This document shows positions 26,501 to 35,440 of a stretch of 64,000 bases of DNA, piece after piece. The stretch is from Flavobacteriales bacterium (GTDB lineage: Bacteria > Bacteroidota > Bacteroidia > Flavobacteriales_F > PHOS-HE28), in contig JADJXF010000013.1 in NCBI GenBank assembly GCA_016715995.1, positions 1 through 64,000 of the forward strand. Direction: 5' to 3'. Position 1 is the stretch's first letter; each line of letters begins with the position of its first letter. A program made the translations under genes and the position numbers. The notes below the pieces were generated by a model. That model saw nothing but the letters and a program-made list of their open reading frames with translations, did no database searches and was not told where the DNA came from.

Positions 26501-27061
26501 CTCACCAAGAAGATCAAGCCCGACTTCAAGAAGCTCGGCGCGCGCATGGGCAAATTGATGAAGAGCGTGGCGGTTGCGGTGAACGGATTTGATCAGGCGC
26601 AGATTGCGGAGCTCGAAGCAAAAGGCTCCATGAAGCTCACTGTGGAAGGACAAGAAGTGGAGCTTCTGCGCGACGACGTCGAGATCGCCGCCGAGAACGT
26701 GCCCGGCTTGAGCGTGGCCAGCGACGGTGCGCTCACCGTTGCGCTCGACATCACCCTCACCGATGCGCTGTTGCAGGAAGGCATCGCGCGCGAGCTGGTG
26801 AGCCGCATCCAGACCCTGCGCAAGGAGAGCGGCTTCGAAGTGACGGACCGCGTGCAACTCCACATCCACGACAATGGCGATCCGCGCCTGCGGCAGGCCG
26901 TCCGCAGCCACGCGGCCTACATCTTGGCCGAAACGCTGGCTGTTACCCCTGAGGACCAGATGCTTGTATTGGCATTGCCCGCCGAAGGCGCTGGTATCCA
27001 CGAAGTGGAGTTGGACGACACCCTGCGATGCGCGCTTTCCCTTGTCCGGTCGGCCAATTGA
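23591..27061 (+). CDS. ileS: isoleucyl-tRNA synthetase, IleRS2-like
   Basis: A 1156-residue class I synthetase that charges tRNA-Ile. The first signature reads GLPGIHHVMART, so the usual HxGH is GIHH (residues 57-60). This swapped motif is characteristic of the IleRS2 lineage, to which eukaryotic-type and mupirocin-insensitive enzymes belong. KMSKRLGN near residue 690 is the second signature. An editing domain lies between, with TTPWTLPSNCALTV. I start at ATG 23591 (MDRRFPQYDELDLP) rather than the in-frame GTG at 23540, because a -7 box lies in between. Confidence 0.96.
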   Translation: MDRRFPQYDELDLPKVAEEVLKQWEAEDTFGQSLELRKNAPPFVFYEGPPSANGLPGIHHVMARTIKDIFCRYQTQKGHRVDRKAGWDTHGLPIELGVEKELGITKEDIGKKISIADYNAACKKAVMRYTDVWNDLTERIGFWLDLEHPYVTYRTKYIESVWHLLKQLYDQNLLYKGYTIQPYSPAAGTGLSSHELNQPGTYKPVKDTSVVAMFKVKRDENSEWLFKDAFGDVFILAWTTTPWTLPSNCALTVGPKLEYVRVKTFNPYTHEPQTVVLAKARLKAYFREEMQEPMRTILAKSLGVHEGDHFDDFKKDVRLIPWQILDEFYGHQLEGVRYEQLLPYAQPEGGGDAFKVIGGDFVTTEDGTGVVHTAPSFGADDMRVARQHNIGTLTLVDLQGRFKPEVTDFAGEYVKAEYHTAEELAAETKKQGRDKYLSVDERIAIKLKTEGRAFKVEKYEHNYPHCWRTDKPILYYPLDSWFVRVTAKKDRLIELNKTINWKPESTGTGRFGNWLENLQDWNLSRSRYWGIPLPIWRTEDGGEELCIGSVKQLKEEITRAVKAGVMKDDPYASFQVGDMSDANYDTVDIHRPYVDNIVLVSPSGKPMKRETDLIDVWFDSGAMPYAQWHYPFENKAAFKEKFPAAFIAEGVDQTRGWFYTLHAIATLTQDSVAYKTVVSNGLVLDKVGQKMSKRLGNAVDPFKTLDQFGADAVRWYMISNASPWDNLKFDAEGITEVQRKFFRALFNTYNFFALYANIDGFEYSSDFLRWKPGSTDRSNPALTELDRWVLDSLNLLIIECETAYGQYEPTVAARAIQDFVVEDLSNWYVRLNRRRFWKGEQGDDKQAAFHTLYRCLEIVAMLSAPIAPFFSDRLYRDLTGKSVHLSDWPLIAATVSEGEMVSAMRLAQGITSLVLSIRKKEGIRVRQPLQRMTVPVLDDIERRQITRVRDLILSEVNVKELVILDASESKLTKKIKPDFKKLGARMGKLMKSVAVAVNGFDQAQIAELEAKGSMKLTVEGQEVELLRDDVEIAAENVPGLSVASDGALTVALDITLTDALLQEGIARELVSRIQTLRKESGFEVTDRVQLHIHDNGDPRLRQAVRSHAAYILAETLAVTPEDQMLVLALPAEGAGIHEVELDDTLRCALSLVRSAN

Positions 27062-27075
27062 GAGGGGTGGCCGTC

Positions 27076-27083
27076 TATATTTG
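27076..27083 (+). promoter_or_regulatory. -7 box TATATTTG before the DksA-type gene
   Basis: A perfect TAnnTTTG match 26 bases before the ATG at 27110. TTG at 27058-27060, at the ileS stop, gives a short 15-base spacer. Confidence 0.55.
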
Positions 27084-27109
27084 CGGATCTTTTACCAAAC
27101 CTAGTCGTC

Positions 27110-27943
27110 ATGGCCAAGAAACCCGCGAAGAAGCCGGCGAAGCCAGCCAAGAAGGCTCCTGTGAAGAAAGCTGCGAAGCCTGCCAAGGCGAGCAAGCCTG
27201 CCGCGAAGACCAAGGCCAAGGCGAAGCCGGTTAAACCCGTTGCGAAGAAGCCGGCCCCGAAGCCGGCGGCGAAGAAAGCCGTGGCCAAGCCGTCCAAACC
27301 CGTGGCGAAGAAGCCGGTTGCCAAGGCCGCTGTGAAGCCTGTTGCGAAGCCGGTGGTGAAACCGGCCGCCTCCAAACCCGCGCCCGTGGCGGTGAAACCC
27401 GTTCAAAAACCGGCCCCCATGGCCGCCAAACCCGTGAAGAAGGAATCGAAGAAGGAGCCCAAGGAACCCAAAGCACCGGCCCAACCGCTGGTGACGCAGG
27501 TGTCGGCGCCCAGCCGCCCCATGTCCGCACCGGTGGTGAAGAAGCAAGTGTCCACCCTGGAGCGGGCGGACAAGCTGCGCTACGCTGATGACGAGCTGGA
27601 GGAGTTCAAGGAGATCATCATGAAGAAGCTGGACGAGGCCCGCAAGGACTTCGACCTGCTTAAGCAGACTCTGGCGAACACCGACAATAACGGCACGGAC
27701 GACACAAGCCCCTCGTTCAAGATGATCGAGGACGGCAGCGAGACGCTGAGCCGCGAGGAGACCGCCCAGCTCGCCGCACGCCAGGAGAAGTTCATCAAGC
27801 ACTTGGAGGACGCCCTGCTGCGCATCCGCAACAAGACCTACGGCATCTGCCGTGTCACCGGCCGCTTGATCAGCAAGGAGCGCCTGCGTTTGGTGCCGCA
27901 CGCCACCTTGAGCATCGAGGCCAAGCAGCAGATGGGCAGCTAG
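27110..27943 (+). CDS. DksA/TraR-family protein with Lys/Ala/Pro-rich N-terminal extension
   Basis: A 277-residue protein. Residues 1 to about 145 are an extremely basic, low-complexity tail of KPVAKKP-like repeats resembling histone H1 or AlgP tails. Residues about 150-277 are a TraR/DksA module: a helical hairpin (YADDELEEFKEIIMKKLDEARKDF...) and the C-terminal finger YGICRVTGRLISKERLRLVPHATLS. Only one cysteine remains in the finger, as in other Bacteroidota proteins of this type, so zinc binding is doubtful. DksA proteins bind the RNA polymerase secondary channel. The tail may add DNA binding. It sits between ileS and lspA, a common order in the phylum. Confidence 0.88.
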   Translation: MAKKPAKKPAKPAKKAPVKKAAKPAKASKPAAKTKAKAKPVKPVAKKPAPKPAAKKAVAKPSKPVAKKPVAKAAVKPVAKPVVKPAASKPAPVAVKPVQKPAPMAAKPVKKESKKEPKEPKAPAQPLVTQVSAPSRPMSAPVVKKQVSTLERADKLRYADDELEEFKEIIMKKLDEARKDFDLLKQTLANTDNNGTDDTSPSFKMIEDGSETLSREETAQLAARQEKFIKHLEDALLRIRNKTYGICRVTGRLISKERLRLVPHATLSIEAKQQMGS

Positions 27944-28023
27944 CCCGTGGAACCGGCTACTGCTGTGCGACCAGGCCGCGCAACCGCGTTGTTGGGCCGC
28001 ACGCCAAGAACCGCAGGACGCAC

Positions 28024-28707
28024 ATGAAGCGCGCGCTCGCCATCATCCTGCTCGTGCTGCTGGCCGATCAGGCGCTGAAGGTGTGGGTGAAGCTCACCTT
28101 CACCATTGGCGAGCACATTCCGGTAGGCGCTGATTCGTGGTACTACCTGCACTTCATCGAGAATGAGGGCATGGCTTTCGGCATGCGCTTCGGCGGCGAG
28201 AACGGCAAGCTGATGCTCACGCTGCTCCGCATCGCGGCGGTCACGGGGATCGGTTTCTTCCTGCGCCGCATGACGCTGCAAGGCGCGTCATCGTTGCAGG
28301 TCACCAGCATCGCGCTCGTCTTTGCCGGCGCCCTGGGCAACATCATCGACAGCACGTTCTACGGCGTGCTCTTCAGCGCGAGCAACGCTTATGAGCCCGC
28401 CGTCTTCCTGCCGGCCGAAGGCGGATACGCGAGCCTGTTCCACGGTGCCGTGGTGGACATGTTCCATTTCCCCATCTGGCGGGGACGGCTGCCCGAATGG
28501 CTTCCCGGCTGGGGCGGCGAGCCGTTCGAGTTCTTCCAACCCGTCTTCAACATCGCCGACGCCGCCATCACTGTGGGCATCGCGCTCTTCATCGTGGCGC
28601 AGCGTCGCCAGCGCCATCCGGCATCGGATGCCGAGACGCCCTTGGTCGCGCCCGCCGCCTCTGTGGCGGCTGGCGATGCGCAGGCGGGTGTTGGCGCGGT
28701 AGAGTGA
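28024..28707 (+). CDS. lspA: lipoprotein signal peptidase (signal peptidase II)
   Basis: A 227-residue inner-membrane aspartyl protease that removes lipoprotein signal peptides. Four hydrophobic helices are visible. The catalytic aspartates lie in GALGNIIDSTFYG and FNIADAAITVG, and NEGMAFG is the conserved first motif. As in other Bacteroidota a loop of about 40 residues is inserted before VVDMFHFP. The C-terminal tail of about 30 residues is Ala-rich. The window encodes several lipoproteins that need it. Confidence 0.95.
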   Translation: MKRALAIILLVLLADQALKVWVKLTFTIGEHIPVGADSWYYLHFIENEGMAFGMRFGGENGKLMLTLLRIAAVTGIGFFLRRMTLQGASSLQVTSIALVFAGALGNIIDSTFYGVLFSASNAYEPAVFLPAEGGYASLFHGAVVDMFHFPIWRGRLPEWLPGWGGEPFEFFQPVFNIADAAITVGIALFIVAQRRQRHPASDAETPLVAPAASVAAGDAQAGVGAVE

Positions 28708-28743
28708 AGGCCTTTCCGCGTGAGGGCTTGAGGCCCACCGCTC

Positions 28744-28751
28744 TACCTTGC
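28744..28751 (+). promoter_or_regulatory. -7 box TACCTTGC
   Basis: A variant -7 box ending 4 bases before the ATG at 28756, predicting a leaderless mRNA. Confidence 0.45.
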
Positions 28752-28755
28752 CGCT

Positions 28756-30351
28756 ATGCCGCTGTCCAGGCCCGTGCTCCGCATCCTGTTCGCTGCGCTG
28801 CTCCTTGCGCCGGTGGTCCTATTCTATTGGGCGCACTTCCACCCGAAGAATAAGGGCGTGCTGCCAACGGGATTCATCCAGTACGACCAGCCGTACTACA
28901 TGGCCAACGCGCGGCAGTACCTCGACGGGGCCACGGATGGCTTGCGCTACGCGCTGCCGTTCAGCCCGAGCGCTGATGCCCGGCCGATCCACTTCCAGCC
29001 GCAGACAGTGCTGCTCGCTGGACTATGGCGCATCACCGGAAGCGACCCCGGGGCGCTCTTTGTCGCTTTCGGAATGGTGGCCGCGCTGCTCTGCGTACTG
29101 CTTGCCCTTCGCGTGCTCGACCTCGCTGTGGGGACGCCATCACCTCCTTTGCTCGCGCTTTTATTCATCTGGGGCGGCGGGCTGATCGCTCTTACCGGCC
29201 TCGGCTTTGGTCTCGCGCATGGCCAGGGTTGGCGCTTGGCCGCATGGGGCGCCTTCCGCTTCGATCCTGGCCATGGTTGGTGGTTCATGAACCTCGGTCG
29301 CAACCTCATCTTCCCCCTAGAGGCTTATTACCACGCGCTCTTCTTCGGGATGGTGCTGCTCATCCAGCGCAAGCAGATGGTAGCAGCGGCACTGATGTCA
29401 GCATTGCTCGCGTTGTCGCATCCGTTCACGGGCGTGGCGGGCCTTCTGGTGCTCCTCACCTGGGGGATTTGGGAGCGCCTCATTCATCACGCGGCTGCAG
29501 CGAGCATGGTGTGGCTTTCCGCAATCGTCGGCTTCCTGCTGCTGCTCCTGGCATGGCATGGCCTCCTGCTTCCTGTTGATGGGGAGCACCGGAGCGTGAT
29601 GGCGCAATGGAAACTGCCGTGGATGGTGGAGGCCATCAGCGCGTTGCAAGCCTACGCCATTGTTGGCTTCGCAGCAGCGGCAAGGTTGCGATCGAAGGAG
29701 CGGATCAAGGACTTCCTGGCCCGGCCAATGAATCGCTTGCTCGTTGCCTGGGCCGTGGTGTTCCTCGCGCTCGAGAACCACGAGCTGGTGATGGAGCCGA
29801 TCCAGCCGGCGCACTTTACGCGCGGCTATGCCTGGACCGCGCTGTTCCTGATTGGAGCGCCCGCGCTGCTGGAAGGCTGGAATTGGTTGAAGGGTCGCGC
29901 GCTACGATGGGGCGTTGCGCTCGCCGTTGCCGCGCTGCTGCTGTTGGACAACACGGCATGGTTCACCATGCGCGCCGCCGAGAGCCGAAATGGCGTGGGC
30001 GATGGCATCCGCATCTCGGCTGATCATGTTGATCTCTACCAATGGCTCGAGCGCGAACTGCCCGAAGAGGAGCTGCTCGTCGCCGAGGATCCCATCGTGG
30101 CCTATCTCGCCCTGGTGTATACGCACCACCGCGCATTGTACTCGCATTTCGCCAACACGCCCTTCGCCCAGCAGCGCGCCGCATCCGTCGTGGATTATTT
30201 CAATGGTCGCATTTCCGATCCTTTGTTGGAGCATGGGCACATTGCCATTGCGATGAATGGAGGGCGTCCATTCGTTTGGGCGGAGCGAGGCGAACAAGTG
30301 TTCTCCAACCGCGCTTTCATGGTGTACCGGATGCCCCGACTCACTGACTAA
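28756..30351 (+). CDS. polytopic GT-C-type membrane protein
   Basis: A 531-residue protein with about ten to twelve hydrophobic helices. The first loop reads FIQYDQPYYMANARQYLDG, a typical GT-C acidic loop with following tyrosines. A short soluble C-terminus (from about residue 420) contains LPEEELLVAEDPIVAYLA. It has no beta-rich tail domain like some relatives here. The stop overlaps the stop of the convergent asd gene by 4 bases. Substrate unknown. Confidence 0.65.
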   Translation: MPLSRPVLRILFAALLLAPVVLFYWAHFHPKNKGVLPTGFIQYDQPYYMANARQYLDGATDGLRYALPFSPSADARPIHFQPQTVLLAGLWRITGSDPGALFVAFGMVAALLCVLLALRVLDLAVGTPSPPLLALLFIWGGGLIALTGLGFGLAHGQGWRLAAWGAFRFDPGHGWWFMNLGRNLIFPLEAYYHALFFGMVLLIQRKQMVAAALMSALLALSHPFTGVAGLLVLLTWGIWERLIHHAAAASMVWLSAIVGFLLLLLAWHGLLLPVDGEHRSVMAQWKLPWMVEAISALQAYAIVGFAAAARLRSKERIKDFLARPMNRLLVAWAVVFLALENHELVMEPIQPAHFTRGYAWTALFLIGAPALLEGWNWLKGRALRWGVALAVAALLLLDNTAWFTMRAAESRNGVGDGIRISADHVDLYQWLERELPEEELLVAEDPIVAYLALVYTHHRALYSHFANTPFAQQRAASVVDYFNGRISDPLLEHGHIAIAMNGGRPFVWAERGEQVFSNRAFMVYRMPRLTD

Positions 30352-31349
30352 GCGGGCACGCTCTTCAGCAGCCCTTTGCGCACCAGCAATTCGGCGATCT
30401 GCACGGCGTTCGTGGCCGCCCCCTTGCGAAGGTTGTCTGCCACCACCCACAGGTTGAGCGTATTGGGCTGGCTCTCATCGCGGCGCAGGCGGCCTACGAA
30501 CACCTCGTCGCGGCCATCGGCGAGCATGGGCATGGGGTATTCATCCTTCACGGGGTCATCGAGCAGGAGCACGCCCGGTGCTTCGCGCAAGAGTTGGCGC
30601 GCCTCATCCAGGTCGAAGTCGCGTGCGAACTCCACGTTCACCGCTTCGCTGTGTCCACCGGTCACGGGCACGCGTACAGCGGTGCAGGTGACACGAATCG
30701 AAGCATCTAGGATCTTGTGCGTCTCGTGCACCACCTTCATCTCTTCCTTGGTGTATCCGTTGTCCAGGAACGCATCGCAACGGGGGATGACGTTGCGATC
30801 AATCCGGAAGGGATAGGCCTTCTCGCCCGTTATTCCCGAACGCTCGTCGTGCATCTGCTTCACGGCCTTCTGTCCGGTGCCGGTGACGCTCTGATAAGTG
30901 GAAACGACCACGCGCTTCGCCGTGTAGGCGCGATGCAACGGTGCAAGTGCCATCACCAATTGGATGGTGCTGCAGTTCGGGTTGGCGATGATGCGATCCT
31001 CCAGCGTGAGCAGGTGCCCGTTGATCTCCGGGACGATCAGCTTCTTGTCGGGCATCATGCGCCAGGCACTGCTGTTGTCGATCACCGTGCAACCAACGGC
31101 CGCGAATCGTGGCGCCCATTCCAGCGAGGTGCTTCCCCCGGCAGAGAACAACGCGATGTCCGGTCGGCGCGCGATGGCCTCTTCCATGCCAACGACCGGC
31201 ACATCCTGTCCGTCGAAGCGCACGGTGCTTCCGACGCTCTTCGCAGTGGCCACAGGAATCAGTTCGGCGACGGGGAAGCGGCGCTCCTCGAGCACCTTCA
31301 GCATGACCCCACCCACAAGCCCGGTGGCGCCTACGACAGCGACTTTCAT
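30348..31349 (-). CDS. asd: aspartate-semialdehyde dehydrogenase
   Basis: A 333-residue NADPH enzyme that reduces beta-aspartyl phosphate on the way to lysine, methionine and threonine. [23 protein letters not shown] is the nucleotide-binding N-terminus and fixes the start. [15 protein letters not shown] holds the catalytic cysteine, and [15 protein letters not shown] the catalytic histidine region. The frame is open a further 260 bases up, but that part overlaps the divergent gene. Confidence 0.96.
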   Translation of the reverse strand: MKVAVVGATGLVGGVMLKVLEERRFPVAELIPVATAKSVGSTVRFDGQDVPVVGMEEAIARRPDIALFSAGGSTSLEWAPRFAAVGCTVIDNSSAWRMMPDKKLIVPEINGHLLTLEDRIIANPNCSTIQLVMALAPLHRAYTAKRVVVSTYQSVTGTGQKAVKQMHDERSGITGEKAYPFRIDRNVIPRCDAFLDNGYTKEEMKVVHETHKILDASIRVTCTAVRVPVTGGHSEAVNVEFARDFDLDEARQLLREAPGVLLLDDPVKDEYPMPMLADGRDEVFVGRLRRDESQPNTLNLWVVADNLRKGAATNAVQIAELLVRKGLLKSVPA

Positions 31350-31376
31350 GATGGAGTGGGAACGGATGCGGGTGGC

Positions 31377-31384
31377 CGAAAGTA
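31377..31384 (-). promoter_or_regulatory. -7 box TACTTTCG for asd
   Basis: Minus-strand box 27 bases before the asd ATG; only one base separates it from the opposing box at 31386. Confidence 0.4.
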
Positions 31385-31385
31385 C

Positions 31386-31393
31386 TACCTTGA
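31386..31393 (+). promoter_or_regulatory. -7 box TACCTTGA for the lamin-tail protein
   Basis: Plus-strand box 17 bases before the ATG at 31411. With the opposing asd box it forms a back-to-back divergent promoter in which two polymerases cannot bind together. Confidence 0.4.
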
Positions 31394-31410
31394 CCGCCAC
31401 CGAATCGGCC

Positions 31411-34026
31411 ATGATCCGCACGCTTTTCCGAGCCCTTGTGGCCATCCACTTGCTGGTAGGGGCCACTTGTGCACAGGCCCAGTTCACGGATGACTTCGAG
31501 GATGGCGACTTCTCTGCCAATCCCGCGTGGACCGGCATCGATGCCTTGTTCACCATCGTGGACCAGGGCGGCAACATGCTGCTTCGGAGCAACAGCCCCG
31601 GCGCGGCCAATTACCACCTGACCACGCCGAGCACCTTGGCCAGTGATGCGCGGTGGGAGTGGTTCATCGACCTGCGCTTCGCCACCAGCGGCGCCAACTA
31701 CGTGGACGTTTACTTGATGAGCGACAACGCCGACCTAGGCGCCGCTCAGAACGGCTGGTTCGTGCGTATTGGCGGAACGCAGGACCGCGTGGAGCTCTTC
31801 AAGCGCGTGGACGGGGCGAACGCTTCTGTGCTGGTGAGCCCCGATGGCATCGTGAACAGCAGCACGAGCAACCCATTCCGGATCCGCGCGGAGCGCACGG
31901 CCGCGAATGATTGGACGCTGTACTTCGACGACGGCAATACGGGCGCCTTCGCATCGATGGGGCCGACGACGGATGCGGCGGTGGGCACCAGCGCGCACTT
32001 CGGGCTGCTCGTGGTGCAGAGCAGCGCGGCGGGGCCGATTAATAACCACTTCTTCGATGATTTCGTCGTGGGGAGCATCCCGGTGGACCTCACACCACCG
32101 CAGATCCAAGGCGCCACGGTGGTCAGCGCGACGCAAGTGGATCTCCAGTTCAATGAGGCCTTGTCGGCAGGTTCGGTGACGGCGCTGTCGAACTACGCGG
32201 TGACCGGCGGCCTGGTCGTGAGCGGTGCAGCGCTGACGGCGGCATCCACCATCCAGCTGACGCTATCCACTCCGATGCAGAACAACACCACCTACACCGT
32301 AACGGTGAACGGGGTGGAGGACCTGGCGGGCAACGCCTGCGTGGATCAAAGCGCGGATTTCCTCCTCATCGTGCCGGACGCACCGGTGTTCCGCGATGTG
32401 GTGATCAATGAGTTCATGGCGGACCCGTCGCCCGTGGTGGGGCTGCCGGATGCCGAGTTCGTGGAGATCTTCAACGCCACGGCGGATAAGACCTTCGACC
32501 TGGCCGGTTGGAAGTTCACTGATGGCACAAGCACGGCCACGCTGCCCACCTACGCGCTTGGCCCTGGTCAACATGTGATCGTCGTCAGCGAATCCAACTC
32601 CCCGCTCTTCGCATCGGTGGCCAATCGCATTGGCGTGGTCAGCCTGCCTTCGCTGAACAACGATTCCGACAACCTCGCGCTGACCGCCCCCGACAACACG
32701 TTGATCGATGCGGTGAGCTATGCGCTGAACTGGTACCGCGACAGCAACAAGCAGGACGGTGGCTGGACGCTGGAGCAGATCAACCCATTCACTCCTTGCA
32801 GCGGTGCCTCGAATTGGATTGCGAGCAACTCACCCATCGGCGGAACGCCGGGCGAGCCCAACTCGGTGCTTGACCCAACGCCGGATTCCACGCCCCCCTC
32901 GCTCATCAGTGTACAGGTAGTGGATGGCACCACCATCGATTTGGTCTTCGATGAACCGATGAATTCGGCCAGTTTGGGCGCTGCCACGTACCTCATCACT
33001 CCGACCATCACCGTCAGCAGCGCGCAGGCGGTGAGCGGCACGGACAATCGCGCGCGCCTCACGCTGGCCTCGGCCATCACTGTCGGGGTGGTGTACACCA
33101 TCGCCGTGAGCGGCCCATCGGATTGCACGGGCAATGCCATCGGGACGGCCAATACGGGCACCTTCGCCCTGCCCGAGCCCGTAGCGATCGGCGATCTGGT
33201 GATCAACGAAGTGCTTTACGACCCGATCAGCACCGGCAGCGATTTCGTTGAACTCTACAACCGCTCGCAGAAGACATTGAGCCTGGCATATCTGCAGATG
33301 GCGAACGAGACCAATGGCGCCATCGCCAACATCCGCACCATCACCGGTGACCCGATCCTGCTGCTGCCGGGCGAGTACATCCTGCTTACGCCGAGCGCAC
33401 CGGACATCGCTGCGCGCTACCCGCAGAGCCGCACGGACCGTTTCGTGGAGATGAGCCTGCCGAGCTACAACAACGGCAATGGCTCGGTCGTCCTGCTGGA
33501 TCCGTCCAATGCCGTGCTCGATCTCTTCAGGTATGACGACGACATGCATTTCACCCTGGTGAACAAACCTGAAGGCTACAGCTTGGAGCGCGTGGATCCG
33601 TTTCGTGCGACGGATGACCCAACGAACTGGCACACCGCAAGTGATATGGCGGGCAAAGCCACGCCCGGGTTCCAGAACTCTCAGTACAGTCTGCGCCCGG
33701 ATCCGAGCGGCGAGATGACCATTGAGCCGTCCATCTTCAGCCCCGACCAGGACGGCTACCAGGACCTGCTAACGATTGCGTACAGCTTCAACCAACCCGG
33801 CTTCGTAGGCACCATCATCATCTACGATGTGGCCGGTCGTGAGGCACGTAAGCTGATGGAGAACCAGTTGCTCGGTGCGGAAGGGGCCATCAGCTGGGAT
33901 GGCATACTGGACAGTGGGGGCAAAGGGCGCATGGGTCCTTACATCGTGGTGATGGAGGCCTATGACCTGGCGGGCAATGTGGAGACTTTCCGCAAGACCG
34001 TGACGCTCGCTCACCGGCTCAACTGA
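31411..34026 (+). CDS. large secreted protein with Ig-like and two lamin-tail domains
   Basis: An 871-residue protein. The signal peptide (IRTLFRALVAIHLLVGATCAQAQ) fixes the start at 31411. Residues about 25-220 form a jelly-roll domain. About 225-315 and 485-590 are SbsA/Big_5-type Ig domains (VDLQFNEALSAGSV, IDLVFDEPMNSASL). About 325-460 and 590-760 are lamin-tail domains starting VINEFMADPSPVVGLPDAEFVEIFN and VINEVLYDPISTGSDFVELYN. The C-terminus (PSIFSPDQDGYQD onward) is a FlgD-like Ig domain typical of exported surface proteins. Function is probably structural or adhesive; no enzyme domain is seen. Confidence 0.85.
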   Translation: MIRTLFRALVAIHLLVGATCAQAQFTDDFEDGDFSANPAWTGIDALFTIVDQGGNMLLRSNSPGAANYHLTTPSTLASDARWEWFIDLRFATSGANYVDVYLMSDNADLGAAQNGWFVRIGGTQDRVELFKRVDGANASVLVSPDGIVNSSTSNPFRIRAERTAANDWTLYFDDGNTGAFASMGPTTDAAVGTSAHFGLLVVQSSAAGPINNHFFDDFVVGSIPVDLTPPQIQGATVVSATQVDLQFNEALSAGSVTALSNYAVTGGLVVSGAALTAASTIQLTLSTPMQNNTTYTVTVNGVEDLAGNACVDQSADFLLIVPDAPVFRDVVINEFMADPSPVVGLPDAEFVEIFNATADKTFDLAGWKFTDGTSTATLPTYALGPGQHVIVVSESNSPLFASVANRIGVVSLPSLNNDSDNLALTAPDNTLIDAVSYALNWYRDSNKQDGGWTLEQINPFTPCSGASNWIASNSPIGGTPGEPNSVLDPTPDSTPPSLISVQVVDGTTIDLVFDEPMNSASLGAATYLITPTITVSSAQAVSGTDNRARLTLASAITVGVVYTIAVSGPSDCTGNAIGTANTGTFALPEPVAIGDLVINEVLYDPISTGSDFVELYNRSQKTLSLAYLQMANETNGAIANIRTITGDPILLLPGEYILLTPSAPDIAARYPQSRTDRFVEMSLPSYNNGNGSVVLLDPSNAVLDLFRYDDDMHFTLVNKPEGYSLERVDPFRATDDPTNWHTASDMAGKATPGFQNSQYSLRPDPSGEMTIEPSIFSPDQDGYQDLLTIAYSFNQPGFVGTIIIYDVAGREARKLMENQLLGAEGAISWDGILDSGGKGRMGPYIVVMEAYDLAGNVETFRKTVTLAHRLN

Positions 34027-34070
34027 GTCCCAAGGTTTTCCGCAACAAATCCCAGTCCCCTTCGCTGTTG

Positions 34071-34100
34071 GCATTCTCTGCGCCTTGGCGCCATTGCGGC
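34071..34100 (-). repeat. degenerate CGCAGAG-type repeat arm
   Basis: Reads GCATTCTCTGCGCC at its start and GCGGC at its end, the same termini as the right arms at 5681-5710 and 39971-40000, but with a decayed middle. The left partner is not recognisable; a CCGCAA remnant lies at 34040. Confidence 0.6.
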
Positions 34101-34129
34101 CCATCCCATTCCGCAACTTCGCACCCGTT

Positions 34130-35440
34130 ATGACTGAGGAACTCACCAAGAGCCAAGAGCTCATCGCCCGCCGCAAGGCAGCCGTGCCGAATGGCGTGGG
34201 CATGTTCAATTACGCTACCGCCGCAAGGGCGCATGGAGCCACCATCGTCGATGAGGACGGCCGGGAGCTGATCGACTTCGCCGGGGGCATCGGCGTGGTG
34301 AACGCGGGCCACTGCCCTCCACCCGTGGTGAAGGCCATACAGGAGCAGGCCGAGAAGTTCCTGCACGTGAGCTTCAATGTGGCCAGCTACGAACCATACA
34401 TCGCGCTGTGCGAGAAGCTGAACGCGCTGCTGCCGCACGGCGGTCCCACGAAGACGCTGCTCGTGAGCACCGGCGCCGAGGCCGTTGAGAACGCCATCAA
34501 GATCGCGCGACAGGCAACGAAGCGCAGCGGGGTGCTCTGCTTTACCGATGCCTTCCACGGCCGCACCATGATGGCCATGACCCTTACCAGCAAGGTGGGC
34601 TACAAGCCGGATTGCGGTCCCTTCGCGCCGGAGGTGTACCGCACGCAGTATCCGAATCTCTTCCGCTACAGGGCCGGAAGGAGCGAGTCGGATTTCGTGA
34701 AGGCGGAGCTGCACCGCTTGGAAGAGCTTACGCACAACACCGTCGATCCGAAGCAGCTCGCCTGCGTGATCATTGAATTGGTGCAGGGCGAGGGCGGATT
34801 CAATGTGGCGCCGAAGGCCTACGTCGAGGGCTTGCGCGCATGGTGCGATAAGCACGGTATCCTCTTGATCTTCGATGAGATTCAAGCGGGTTTCGGGCGC
34901 ACGGGCGCATGGAGCGCATACGAGCACTTCGGTATCACGCCCGACCTGAGCACCTGGGCGAAGAGCTTGGGCAGCGGCCTGCCGATCGCGGCGGTGATGG
35001 GCAAAGCCGAGATCATGGACAAGGCCGGTCCCAGCAGCATCGGCGGCACCTACATCGGCAATCCGGTGAGCTGCGCTGCGGCGCTTGCGACGCTGAAGTA
35101 CATGGAGGAGATCGACATCAACGCGAAGGGCCGCCACGTCGGCGAAGTGATCCGCAATCGCTTCGAGAAGATGAAGGCCAAGCACGATTGCATCGGCGAT
35201 GTGCGCGGTCTGGGCGCCATGATGGCGATGGAGTTCAGCGTGAAGCGCGACCCGATGAAGCCCGATGCCGATACTTGCACGAAGCTGATGAACGCCTGCG
35301 CCAAGCGAGACCTGGTCGTGATCACGGCAGGCACGGACAAGAACGTGATCCGCGTGCTCAGCCCGCTCGTGATTAGCGATGCGCTGCTGAACAAAGGGCT
35401 GGACATCATGGAGGATGCGTTGATTAAAATTGCGGGTTGA
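34130..35440 (+). CDS. class III aminotransferase (4-aminobutyrate aminotransferase-like)
   Basis: A 436-residue PLP enzyme. The key motifs are DFAGGIGVVNAGH, VSTGAEAVENAIKIAR (phosphate-binding), FHGRTMMAMTLTSK, LIFDEIQAGFGRTG (cofactor aspartate), and the Schiff-base lysine in TWAKSLGSGLPIAAVMG. The best match by pattern is GabT-type GABA/5-aminovalerate transaminase, but other omega-amino acids are possible. The ATG at 34130 gives the normal N-terminus; an in-frame ATG at 34085 lies inside the repeat. The stop codon is part of the next repeat element. Confidence 0.9.
   Translation: MTEELTKSQELIARRKAAVPNGVGMFNYATAARAHGATIVDEDGRELIDFAGGIGVVNAGHCPPPVVKAIQEQAEKFLHVSFNVASYEPYIALCEKLNALLPHGGPTKTLLVSTGAEAVENAIKIARQATKRSGVLCFTDAFHGRTMMAMTLTSKVGYKPDCGPFAPEVYRTQYPNLFRYRAGRSESDFVKAELHRLEELTHNTVDPKQLACVIIELVQGEGGFNVAPKAYVEGLRAWCDKHGILLIFDEIQAGFGRTGAWSAYEHFGITPDLSTWAKSLGSGLPIAAVMGKAEIMDKAGPSSIGGTYIGNPVSCAAALATLKYMEEIDINAKGRHVGEVIRNRFEKMKAKHDCIGDVRGLGAMMAMEFSVKRDPMKPDADTCTKLMNACAKRDLVVITAGTDKNVIRVLSPLVISDALLNKGLDIMEDALIKIAG

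Noticed and set aside
27120..27480. Tandem-looking repeats that could suggest a CRISPR or satellite
   Set aside because: They encode the Lys/Ala/Pro tail in frame, with no equal-sized spacers.
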